Part shown: one piece after another, positions 8,356 to 15,682 of the stretch
Layout: each line of letters begins with the position of its first letter
Numbering within the stretch: position 1 is the first letter of the stretch
Assembly (NCBI GenBank): GCA_943789355.1
Contig: CALSTU010000004.1
Span: 248,001 to 312,000 of the forward strand
Direction of reading: 5' to 3'
Length of the DNA: 64,000 nt
Source: UBA7430 sp002478765
GTDB taxonomy: Bacteria; Bacteroidota; Bacteroidia; Flavobacteriales; UBA7430
The notes under the pieces: model-generated
Told to the model about the DNA's origin: nothing
Database searches by the model: none
Seen by the model: only the letters and a program-made list of their open reading frames with translations
Program-made: the position numbers and the translations under genes

Positions 8356-8874
8356 CTAGAACTCTATAGGGAACTCGCTTGTGATTTGCTTCACCCAAGC
8401 GGCCACTCGATCGTCGGTTTGATCAAACTGATTGTCCTCATCGATGGCCAAACCTAAAAACGTTCCCTTCTCCAATTCGGCCTTAGATTCCGTGTGCTCG
8501 TAACCTTCCGTGGACCATTTTCCAACAATGGTGCCTCCATTTTTTAAGACGACCGCTCCGATAATACCAACTCCATCGATGAAATAATCACAATAAACAT
8601 ATTGATCTCCTAAACCAAAAAGAGCCACTTTTTTTCCGGTGAAATCCACCTCCTTAAAGGCTTCAAAAAAGGTGTCCCAGTCACTCTGAAGTTGCCCGTC
8701 GTGCCAAGTTGACAAGCCAAGAATGATTTGGTCGTACTGCGCAAAATCTTCCACCCTAGCGTCGTACATGTCTATCAAATAGACTTGCTCTTTGCTAATT
8801 TTATTTCGGATTTTAAGTGCTATTTCCTCGGTATTTCCGGTGTCTGACCCGTAGAACAACCCTATTTTCTTCAT
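8356..8874 (-). CDS. fldA: flavodoxin (long-chain type)
   Basis: FMN electron carrier, 172 residues. The phosphate-binding loop GLFYGSDTGNTEEIA is at the N-terminus, and LGLSTWHDGQLQSDWDTFF and FGLGDQYVYCDYFIDGVG are the two FMN-stacking loops; the roughly 20-residue insertion of long-chain flavodoxins is present. The ATG at 8874 (MKKIGLFYG) is chosen, because a start at 8904 adds 10 residues not seen in the family and would lie upstream of the promoter box at 8892-8899. Single gene, divergent from the bacilliredoxin. Confidence 0.93.
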   Translation of the reverse strand: MKKIGLFYGSDTGNTEEIALKIRNKISKEQVYLIDMYDARVEDFAQYDQIILGLSTWHDGQLQSDWDTFFEAFKEVDFTGKKVALFGLGDQYVYCDYFIDGVGIIGAVVLKNGGTIVGKWSTEGYEHTESKAELEKGTFLGLAIDEDNQFDQTDDRVAAWVKQITSEFPIEF

Positions 8875-8891
8875 GCGAACTATATTTGTTG

Positions 8892-8899
8892 CAAAGGTA
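8892..8899 (-). promoter_or_regulatory. -7 promoter box of the flavodoxin gene
   Basis: TACCTTTG on the minus strand, 17 nt upstream of the flavodoxin ATG at 8874. It supports the shorter start. Confidence 0.5.
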
Positions 8900-8983
8900 A
8901 GCATTCTTACAAATCAACGTATAAAAACAAGTCGAAATGAGCGACTAAGCTAAGACTGTAGGCGTAAATAAATTCCGGCGTAA

Positions 8984-9017
8984 TTGACATGCTAATCCTA
9001 TTTGTTTTGTAATTTTG
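8984..9017 (+). promoter_or_regulatory. promoter of the bacilliredoxin gene
   Basis: TTG at 8984-8986, a 23-nt spacer, then TAATTTTG at 9010-9017. This matches the flavobacterial TTG-N17-23-TAnnTTTG arrangement. The ATG follows 29 nt later. Confidence 0.6.
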
Positions 9018-9046
9018 CAGGGTATAGAAGATAAAAAAGAAAAAAT

Positions 9047-9463
9047 ATGTATCCAGAACACATGGTGGCGCCAATGCGTCAAGATTTAGCTCAAGAAGGT
9101 TTTACCGAATTACGAAGCGCTGAGGATGTTGAAAAGCTCTTAGGTTCTGAGGCGGGAACGGTACTCGTTGTTGTCAACTCCGTATGTGGATGTGCTGCTG
9201 GTAATGCACGTCCTGGAGCAAAAGCTGCCGTAAAAAATACAAATAAGCCGGATCACATCACCACTGTTTTTGCTGGGGTTGATAAAGATGCTGTTGCGAA
9301 AGCTCGTGAATTTATGATTCCTTTCCCTCCTTCATCTCCATGTATTGCCTTGTTTAAAGGTGGTGAAGTGGTGCACATGTTGGAAAGACATCACATCGAA
9401 GGCCGTGGAGCGGATGCAATCGCTGCCAACCTAATGGCGGCTTTTGATGAGTTTTGCTCGTAA
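9047..9463 (+). CDS. bacilliredoxin, BrxA/BrxB (YphP/YqiW) family
   Basis: Thioredoxin-fold protein of 138 residues. Relatives remove bacillithiol from S-thiolated proteins. The active-site motif is CGC (Cys47-Gly48-Cys49) in VNSVCGCAAGNARPG, and MIPFPPSSPCIALFKGGEVV with its cis-proline region follows. Full length. It is monocistronic, with its own promoter and a strong terminator. Whether the organism makes bacillithiol cannot be judged from this window. Confidence 0.92.
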   Translation: MYPEHMVAPMRQDLAQEGFTELRSAEDVEKLLGSEAGTVLVVVNSVCGCAAGNARPGAKAAVKNTNKPDHITTVFAGVDKDAVAKAREFMIPFPPSSPCIALFKGGEVVHMLERHHIEGRGADAIAANLMAAFDEFCS

Positions 9464-9482
9464 AGACCAAACCTATAAATGT

Positions 9483-9516
9483 AAAAAATCCCCTCGAAAT
9501 TCGAGGGGATTTTTTT
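9483..9516. terminator. bidirectional Rho-independent terminator
   Basis: Perfect arms ATCCCCTCGAA-type (AAAAAATCCCCTCG / CGAGGGGATTTTTTT) around a short loop. A- and T-runs on both sides allow it to work in both directions, for the bacilliredoxin gene (+) and nrdA (-). Confidence 0.88.
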
Positions 9517-9553
9517 GTTCTAGCTGTATTGTATTCTGGGGGGGGGCTAGATA

Positions 9554-11938
9554 TTAAGATCCACAAGACACACAATCATCTGGATTGTCAATGGAACATG
9601 CCAATTGCTCTTCCGGGGTAAACTCTTGTACCTCTTCAGCGGCAACAACCGGCTCCATTTGTGCTTTGGATTGCTTTTGTACGGTAAATTTAATCGCATC
9701 AACCGCAGACTTTGTTCTCAGGTAATACATTCCTGTTTTTAGTCCTTGTTTCCATGCATAAAAATGCATAGACGTTAACTTTCCTAGGTTTGCATTTTCT
9801 ACAAATAAGTTTAGCGATTGAGACTGGTCAATGAACATACCACGCTCTCCAGCCATGTCGATGATGTCGCGCATGCTCAATTCCCAAACCGTTTTGTAGA
9901 GGTCTTTGATGTTTTGCGGAATGATTTCAATGTCTTGAATGGATCCGTTGGTGCGAAGGATTTCGTTTTTCAAATCATCGTTCCACAATCCTAACTTCAC
10001 CAAATCTTTCAACAGGTGCTTGTTCACAATGATGAACTCTCCTGAAAGAACACGTCGTGTGTAAATGTTGGATGTGTAAGGCTCAAAGCACTCGTTATTT
10101 CCTAGAATCTGAGACGTAGATGCGGTAGGCATTGGTGCTAACAGCAAGGAGTTTCGGACACCACTTTCTTTGATCTCTTCACGAAGTTCATCCCAATCCC
10201 AACGACCTGAAAGCTCTTTTGCCTCAACACCCCATAGGTCAAATTGAAACTGACCTTGAGAAATCGGTGACCCTTCAAAGGTTTCGTAGGCTCCATCAAT
10301 CTTTGCTAAATCTTTAGATGCTTTTAAAGAAGCAAAATAAATCGTCTCAAAAATATCTTTGTTGAGTTGCTTTGCCTCTGGAGAAGTAAATGGCAAACGC
10401 AATAGAATGAAGGCGTCAGCCAAACCTTGTACACCCAACCCTACAGGGCGATGGCGCATGTTGGAATTTCGCGCTTCAGGTACCGGATAATAATTGCGGT
10501 CAATCACGACATTCAAATTCTTCGTTACCTTGTAAGTAACATCGTACAATTTATCGTGATCAAATTTTCCGTTTTCCACAAACATTGGCAAAGCAATGGA
10601 TGCTAAATTACAAACGGCAACCTCATCCGGCGCTGTGTATTCTATGATCTCGGTACATAAATTCGATGAGCGAATGGTTCCGAGGTTCTTTTGATTCGAT
10701 TTTTCATTACAAGCATCCTTATACAACATATAAGGCGTACCGGTTTCAATTTGAGACTCTACTATTTTCTCCCAAAGTTCACGGGCTTTAATGGTCTTTC
10801 GACCTTTTCCTTCCGCTTCGTACTTTTCGTAAAGCGCTCTAAATTTATCGCCGTAAGTATCGGCCAAGCCAGGGCATTCGTTCGGACACATTAGCGTCCA
10901 CTCTCCATTGGCTTCTACGCGCTCCATGAACAAATCTGGCGTCCACATGGCATAAAATAAATCACGCGCACGCATTTCTTCTTTTCCGTGGTTTTTTCTC
11001 AGGTCTAAGAAATCAAATACATCTGCATGCCACGGCTCTAGGTAGATCGCAAAAGATCCTTTTCTTCTCCCCCCTCCTTGATCCACGTAACGAGCGGTGT
11101 CGTTAAATACGCGTAGCATGGGAACAATTCCGTTAGACGTTCCATTCGTTCCACGAATGTAAGAGCCTTTGGCGCGAATGTTATGAATGCTCAAACCAAT
11201 TCCACCGGCAGACTGCGATATTTTAGAACACTGCTTTAGCGTGTCATAAATCCCATCGATGCTATCGTCTTTCATGGTTAACAAGAAACACGAAGACATT
11301 TGTGGTTTCGGTGTACCGGCATTAAATAAGGTGGGTGTTGCGTGCGTAAAGTATTTCTTCGACATCATCTCGTACGTCTCGATGGCCGCATCAATATCGT
11401 CTTTGTGAATCCCTATAGAGACCCGCATCAACATGTGCTGAGGTCGTTCTGCAATCTGCCCATCCAGTCGCAATAAATACGAACGCTCTAAGGTTTTAAA
11501 CCCAAAATAATCATATCCGAAATCCCGGTCGTATATGATGGTAGAGTCCAATACTTCTTTGTGCTCTTGAATGATTTCGTATACATCATCGGCCAAAAGA
11601 GGTGCCTGTTGACTTGTAATTGGATTAACGTATTCGTAGAGGTCCGTCATGGTTTCCGAAAACGACTTCTTTGTTTTCTTGTGTAAGTTTGACACGGCAA
11701 TACGAGCGGCCAACTGTGCATAATCTGGATGCTTAACCGTTAGCGAAGCGGATACTTCTGCAGCCAAATTATCCAATTCAAAGGTTGTTACATTTTCGTA
11801 GATACCTTCAATCACCTTCATGGCCACTGTAGTAGGATCCACCAAAGCATCTAAACCGTAGCAGAGTTTTTGAATTCTCGCGGTAATTTTGTCAAACTTT
11901 ACAGCCTCTTGACGGCCGTCTCTTTTTAATACGAACAT
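9554..11938 (-). CDS. nrdA: ribonucleoside-diphosphate reductase, alpha subunit (class Ia)
   Basis: Catalytic subunit that reduces NDPs to dNDPs, 794 residues. An N-terminal ATP-cone (about 1-90, starting MFVLKRDGRQEAVKFDKI) gives allosteric control by ATP/dATP. The catalytic core has SSCFLLTM (redox Cys), the Asn-x-Cys-x-Glu site in SSNLCTEI, and PMPTASTSQILGNNECFEP. The C-terminus ends DDCVSCGS, the mobile Cys pair that is re-reduced by thioredoxin or glutaredoxin. It follows nrdB by 22 nt, so nrdB-nrdA is one operon, ending at the terminator at 9483-9516. Confidence 0.97.
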   Translation of the reverse strand: MFVLKRDGRQEAVKFDKITARIQKLCYGLDALVDPTTVAMKVIEGIYENVTTFELDNLAAEVSASLTVKHPDYAQLAARIAVSNLHKKTKKSFSETMTDLYEYVNPITSQQAPLLADDVYEIIQEHKEVLDSTIIYDRDFGYDYFGFKTLERSYLLRLDGQIAERPQHMLMRVSIGIHKDDIDAAIETYEMMSKKYFTHATPTLFNAGTPKPQMSSCFLLTMKDDSIDGIYDTLKQCSKISQSAGGIGLSIHNIRAKGSYIRGTNGTSNGIVPMLRVFNDTARYVDQGGGRRKGSFAIYLEPWHADVFDFLDLRKNHGKEEMRARDLFYAMWTPDLFMERVEANGEWTLMCPNECPGLADTYGDKFRALYEKYEAEGKGRKTIKARELWEKIVESQIETGTPYMLYKDACNEKSNQKNLGTIRSSNLCTEIIEYTAPDEVAVCNLASIALPMFVENGKFDHDKLYDVTYKVTKNLNVVIDRNYYPVPEARNSNMRHRPVGLGVQGLADAFILLRLPFTSPEAKQLNKDIFETIYFASLKASKDLAKIDGAYETFEGSPISQGQFQFDLWGVEAKELSGRWDWDELREEIKESGVRNSLLLAPMPTASTSQILGNNECFEPYTSNIYTRRVLSGEFIIVNKHLLKDLVKLGLWNDDLKNEILRTNGSIQDIEIIPQNIKDLYKTVWELSMRDIIDMAGERGMFIDQSQSLNLFVENANLGKLTSMHFYAWKQGLKTGMYYLRTKSAVDAIKFTVQKQSKAQMEPVVAAEEVQEFTPEEQLACSIDNPDDCVSCGS

Positions 11939-11960
11939 AGGGATAGGGAGTTAGTGGGAT

Positions 11961-12935
11961 TTAAAAATCAGCGTCAAAGGTGAATCCAGCGTCTTCTTCT
12001 TTTCCTAAGACACCTGCTTTTTGGTATTCCGATACGCGCTTCTCAAAGAAATTGGTTTTTCCTTGAAGCGAAATCATGTCCATAAAGTCGAATGGATTTT
12101 CAACATTGTACACCTTATCACATCGCAATTCAACCAACAAGCGGTCGGTTACGAACTCTAAATACTGCGTCATCAAGTCAGAATTCATTCCAATCAATCG
12201 AACCGGCAATGCTTCGATGATGAACTCTCGTTCAATATCTAAAGCTTCAGTAATGATTTGGGTAATTCGTTCTTTTGATACTTTATTTATGATGTGATCG
12301 TTGTGAAGCATGCAGGCAAAGTCGCAATGCAGACCCTCGTCACGAGAAATCAACTCGTTCGAAAAAGTTAGCCCTGGCAAAAGACCTCTCTTCTTCATCC
12401 AGAAGATGGAGCAGAATGAGCCTGAGAAGAAAATTCCTTCTACAGCAGCAAAAGCAATCAATCGTTCGGCAAAGCTTGGCGATTCAATCCATTTTAAAGC
12501 CCAGTCGGCTTTTTTCTTGATGGCGTCAAAGTTTTCGATGGCATTGAAAAGCTTGACGGCCTCTGCTTTGTCTTTAATGTAAGTGTCAATCAATAAGGAG
12601 TAGGTTTCCGAATGAATGTTCTCCATCATGATTTGGAAGCCATAGAAAAACTTTGCCTCCGTGTATTGGACTTCTGAAAGGAAGTTCTCCGCAAGGTTTT
12701 CATTGACAATTCCGTCTGAAGCCGCAAAAAAGGCAAGAACGTGTTTGATGAAGTGTCTTTCGTCGTCGTTCAACTTGGTTTCCCAGTCGATCGTATCTTG
12801 ACTCAAGTCAATTTCTTCCGCCGTCCAAATGCTGGCTTCTTCTTCTTTGTAAAATTTCCAGATGTCATCGTGGACAATCGGAAAAAGGACAAATCGGTTT
12901 TCATTTTCTTCTAAAATCGGTTCAACAGCTGCCAT
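11961..12935 (-). CDS. nrdB: ribonucleoside-diphosphate reductase, beta subunit (tyrosyl-radical type)
   Basis: Diiron/tyrosyl-radical subunit, 324 residues. The iron ligands and the radical tyrosine can be read: Asp74 (AASDGIV), then Glu105, His108 and Tyr112 in MENIHSETYSLL, the E-x2-H-x3-Y pattern of class Ia, and further ligands in EGIFFSGSF and DEGLHCDF. The Tyr is present, so this is not the radical-lacking Ic or Id type. First gene of the nrdBA operon. Confidence 0.97.
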   Translation of the reverse strand: MAAVEPILEENENRFVLFPIVHDDIWKFYKEEEASIWTAEEIDLSQDTIDWETKLNDDERHFIKHVLAFFAASDGIVNENLAENFLSEVQYTEAKFFYGFQIMMENIHSETYSLLIDTYIKDKAEAVKLFNAIENFDAIKKKADWALKWIESPSFAERLIAFAAVEGIFFSGSFCSIFWMKKRGLLPGLTFSNELISRDEGLHCDFACMLHNDHIINKVSKERITQIITEALDIEREFIIEALPVRLIGMNSDLMTQYLEFVTDRLLVELRCDKVYNVENPFDFMDMISLQGKTNFFEKRVSEYQKAGVLGKEEDAGFTFDADF

Positions 12936-13228
12936 AACACATTGTATATTTTTGAACTAAAAGGTTCAATTGGTTTAAAAATCAACACTTGAGAATCAAG
13001 GAATAAAAAAGCCCAATTGGGATTTGAGCTAGTACAAAGATTTTAATAAATATTATCGCATCCAATAGCGGAATTAAAATTGCTATTTGAAGTTTTCAAC
13101 AAATCGTTAATATCCGCTCCAAAGTGCCCATTTACAAAGAGTTGCGAATTTCTAATTGGTGTTAAAAACAAAATAAAATTTAAAAAATGCATGCATATAA
13201 AAAGTTCAATTAACGGCTAAAATCAGCC
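12936..13228. other. AT-rich intergenic region upstream of nrdBA
   Basis: 293 nt without a gene. It holds a perfect 10-bp palindrome CCCAATTGGG (13012-13021) flanked by an A-run, and a near repeat TTCAATTGGTTT at 12964-12975. These could be operator sites for nrdBA, but I recognise no exact NrdR box and no exact TAnnTTTG element on the minus strand. Confidence 0.4.
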
Positions 13229-13798
13229 CTACTTTTGGTGCTTTTCCGCAGCAAATTCAAGGGCTTTGTACCAATCCACTCCGTACTTTTTTTGAAGGGG
13301 CTCTTTTAAGAACTTATACACCGGAACTTTCAATTTTTGACCGCATTCACATGCAGGTTCGCAAATATTCCACTTGTGGTAATTGACCGCCTCAAATTCC
13401 GGATAACTTTGCACGCGAACGGGGTACAATTCGCAAGAAATGGGTTTCTTAAACTCAATTTTCCCAGCTCGATAAGCGGCTTCGATGGCGCATTTTGCCG
13501 TTTTGTTTTCGTCGAAAAAGACGTAGACGCATTCTTTTCCGCGTACCAAGGGAGTCTCTTTTTCTCCATCTTCGCCAAACACCCACTTCCCTTGTTCTTC
13601 CACACCCTTTATACCCTGCTCAACCATGAAGGGCTTCACCTCTTCATAGATGCTTTCAAGCACCTCTACTTCGCGGTCTTCCACAGGCGCACCACCGGTT
13701 CCCTCCACACAACAAGCCCCTTTGCAAGCGCTTAAATCGCAGACAAACTCTTGATCTAAGAGGTCTTCAGAGATTAGGGTGTTTTTTATAGATATCAC
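13229..13798 (-). CDS. DUF3109 family protein (cysteine-rich, YkgJ-like)
   Basis: 189-residue cytosolic protein of unknown function, common in Bacteroidetes. The conserved N-terminus reads EDLLDQEFVCDLSACKGACC, with CAIEAAYRAGKI, ISCELYPVRV and CEPACECGQKL further on. In all, eight or more cysteines are set as in the YkgJ-type zinc/iron-cluster family. The start codon is GTG at 13798 (ISIKNTLISEDLL matches family starts), only 4 nt past a TAnnTTTG box, so the message is probably leaderless. Confidence 0.88.
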   Translation of the reverse strand: MISIKNTLISEDLLDQEFVCDLSACKGACCVEGTGGAPVEDREVEVLESIYEEVKPFMVEQGIKGVEEQGKWVFGEDGEKETPLVRGKECVYVFFDENKTAKCAIEAAYRAGKIEFKKPISCELYPVRVQSYPEFEAVNYHKWNICEPACECGQKLKVPVYKFLKEPLQKKYGVDWYKALEFAAEKHQK

Positions 13799-13802
13799 CC
13801 TA

Positions 13803-13810
13803 CAAAGATA
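13803..13810 (-). promoter_or_regulatory. -7 promoter box of the DUF3109 gene
   Basis: TATCTTTG on the minus strand, 4 nt upstream of the GTG start. One of several boxes in this window at that exact distance. Confidence 0.5.
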
Positions 13811-13824
13811 CGACTTTAAAGGGC

Positions 13825-13853
13825 AAAAAAGCCACCTCTAGAGGTGGCTTTTT
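13825..13853 (-). terminator. Rho-independent terminator of the photolyase operon region
   Basis: Arms AAAAGCCACCTC and GAGGTGGCTTTT around TA, with A/T runs on both sides. It lies just past the decayed surface-protein fragment and upstream of the DUF3109 promoter, so it ends transcription coming from the photolyase operon. Confidence 0.85.
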
Positions 13854-13872
13854 CATTCATGAAAGTTTAAAA

Positions 13873-14073
13873 TTATTCTGAAACTATGCTAGGACAGAAA
13901 TAGAATCCATCTACTTGTTCTTTCATCTTAATTTGATACCCCTCCATGTATTTTAAATCGCCTAAAGCATTAAATTCATAGGAAGGTAAGTAAGACAAAC
14001 CCCACTCATCTTTAACGATTTCTAGATTATGGTTGTCTAGGTTAGCAATGTTTGGTTCATTAGAGTCCTCTAT
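13873..14073 (-). pseudogene. decayed 3' fragment of a secreted-protein gene
   Basis: The minus strand has an open frame of about 65 codons with no start codon, in phase with and directly after the stop of the upstream photolyase-like gene. It reads EIVKDEWGLSYLPSYEFN, then LKYMEGYQIKMKEQVDGF and YFCPSIVSE before TAA. This closely matches residues around 90-140 of the intact secreted protein at 16946-18250 (EVFKDESGLAYLPEFNF, LKYSEGYKIKLKEKLEGF, MFCAPI). The upstream GWSMFGYTC part, signal peptide and start are missing. I read it as the truncated remnant of a paralogue. Confidence 0.7.
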
Positions 14074-15552
14074 TTAAATAAGTTTCCCTTTAATAAATGC
14101 CTCGGCATTGCGGATGTGGGTTTGCTTTTTTTCCTCCGACATGCGATTCAGTGAATGCGCCAACATGGAGGTTCGAGGATTCGACTTAAAAAAGTCTTGA
14201 TGCTTCATCACGAAGCTCCAAAAAAGTCCGTCCCAAGTGCCTTCCCAATCTCCTTTGCTGTAATTGCTCATCTTACGTAGGTAGTTGGAGCCGCCGATAT
14301 ACGGCTTGGTCGCAAAAGTACCTCCGTCGGCAAACAGACACATCCCATATACATTGGGCACCATCACCCAATCGTAGGCGTCAATAAAAAGCTCCATGAA
14401 CCATCGGTGTACCTCGTCGGGGTCGAACTCACACAGCAGCATGAAGTTCCCCAGCACCATGAGTCGTTCAATGTGATGACAATAACCCGTTTCAAGGATT
14501 CTCTTAATGGTACTATCTATGGGCTCAATGCCTGTGGTCCCGTCGTAAAAGCTGGCCGGTATTTTACGTTTAAAACCCCAAAAGTTTCGCGTTCGGGAGT
14601 ACCTTCCCTTACAAACGTACATCCCCCGAATGAACTCTCGCCATCCGATGATCTGGCGGACAAAGCCTTCGGTAGAATTGATGGGAATCCCTTCCTCTTT
14701 TGCAAAAGACAAGGTCTGGTCAACGATATCTTTTGGGAGAATAAGCCCGGCATTCATAAGTGGAGACAGCAAACTGTGGTTAAGTATAGAAGCCTCTTTG
14801 ACCAAGGCATCTTCATAAATGCCAAAATCGTAAAACCGATAGGTTAAAAACTGCTCCAGCCACGACTCAGACTCTTCGTGCGTTATCGGGTACATCCGGT
14901 CTTCGGAGAGATTTCCGGGGTAGGCTGAAAAGTCCGCTTCTACGTAAGTTACTGCCTCATCCCAAAACCGATTTTTATCGGGGAAATACACCGCCGGCGG
15001 CGTTTTGTCTTTGGGGTATTTTTTGCGGTTGTCCGCATCGTAAGTCCACTTTCCTCCTTCAGGTTTTCCCTCAGCATCCAGCAATATGTCGAATCTTTTG
15101 CGTTGCTGCTTATAGAATGTGGTTTGGAAGAACGATTTCTTATCCGCTCGGAAAAAGGGCTGTAAGTCTTTCTTGCTGTTTAAAAACTGTGGGCTGTCGT
15201 GCATCGTTAACTGAATGGCTTTTGCCGTTTCACGCAAGCGCTGCTCCAACCAATCGTCTACAGGATCTATGAAGTGGATGTGAGTCATCTTCTTATCGGC
15301 GATTTCCTTATGGAACTCTCGAATGTCCGAAAGTACATCGGACGAGTCTATGTAACGCACGGTCTTGTTCAAACCCTCCAAATGGGCTTGGTAGGCCTTC
15401 ATGGAAGCTCGGTGAAAGGCGATTTTCTGTTTGTGAAAGGCGTAGTGTTTAAAAAAGAGGTGCTCCTCAACCAGGTAAATGTCATCATCGTTCTCTAAAA
15501 GTGGGCTCGACTTAAAGAGCTGATGCGGAAAAATAAGATTAATCGCTTTCAT
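14074..15552 (-). CDS. bacterial cryptochrome/(6-4) photolyase family protein (FeS-BCP/PhrB-like) lacking the cluster cysteines
   Basis: 492 residues. The N-terminal alpha/beta domain starts AINLIFPHQLFKSSPLL. A helical FAD domain follows, with QIIGWREFIRGMY, TGYCHHIERLMVLGNFMLL, DAYDWVMVPNVYGM and FADGGTFATKPYIGGSNY, all hallmarks of the PhrB/CryPro family, whose members repair (6-4) photoproducts or signal. In that family the segment after GG-NYLRKMS normally reads YCxxC...CPF and, with one more Cys, holds a 4Fe-4S cluster. Here it reads MSNYSKGDWEGTWDGLFWSF: the cysteines are gone and the loop is shortened. Last gene of a three-gene overlapping operon; its first 14 nt overlap the DUF2256 gene. 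Confidence 0.88.
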   Translation of the reverse strand: MKAINLIFPHQLFKSSPLLENDDDIYLVEEHLFFKHYAFHKQKIAFHRASMKAYQAHLEGLNKTVRYIDSSDVLSDIREFHKEIADKKMTHIHFIDPVDDWLEQRLRETAKAIQLTMHDSPQFLNSKKDLQPFFRADKKSFFQTTFYKQQRKRFDILLDAEGKPEGGKWTYDADNRKKYPKDKTPPAVYFPDKNRFWDEAVTYVEADFSAYPGNLSEDRMYPITHEESESWLEQFLTYRFYDFGIYEDALVKEASILNHSLLSPLMNAGLILPKDIVDQTLSFAKEEGIPINSTEGFVRQIIGWREFIRGMYVCKGRYSRTRNFWGFKRKIPASFYDGTTGIEPIDSTIKRILETGYCHHIERLMVLGNFMLLCEFDPDEVHRWFMELFIDAYDWVMVPNVYGMCLFADGGTFATKPYIGGSNYLRKMSNYSKGDWEGTWDGLFWSFVMKHQDFFKSNPRTSMLAHSLNRMSEEKKQTHIRNAEAFIKGKLI

Positions 15553-15682
15553 GTTTTTTATTTCGTTTGCATCGTTCGCTGCAATATTTCACCTGTTCCC
15601 AGTCTCTTTTCCACTTCTTTCGCCAAGCATAAGGCTTGCCGCATGTCAAACAGATTTTTGTGGGAAGGTGTGTCTTTTTCAC
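15539..15682 (-). CDS. DUF2256 zinc-finger protein (small, photolyase-associated)
   Basis: A 47-residue protein beginning at GTG (15682-15680), whose GTGA overlaps the TGA of the upstream photolyase; its end overlaps the next start by 14 nt. It reads KKTHLPTKICLTCGKPYAW, then RKKWKRDWEQVKYCSERCKR. The Cys pairs C11-x2-C14 and C34-x3-C38, with the Trp-rich RKKWxRDWExVKYCS core, are those of DUF2256, a small probable zinc-binding protein often encoded beside photolyase/cryptochrome genes. No other ATG/GTG/TTG start is available, so translation is coupled to the upstream gene. Its function is unknown; a nucleic-acid or partner-binding role is inference. Confidence 0.85.
   Translation of the reverse strand: MKKTHLPTKICLTCGKPYAWRKKWKRDWEQVKYCSERCKRNKKHESD

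Noticed and set aside
9538..9546. Run of nine G residues next to nrdA considered as a phase-variable tract
   Set aside because: It is outside any coding frame, between the terminator and the nrdA stop, with no promoter spacing to alter; it may even be a sequencing-sensitive homopolymer.
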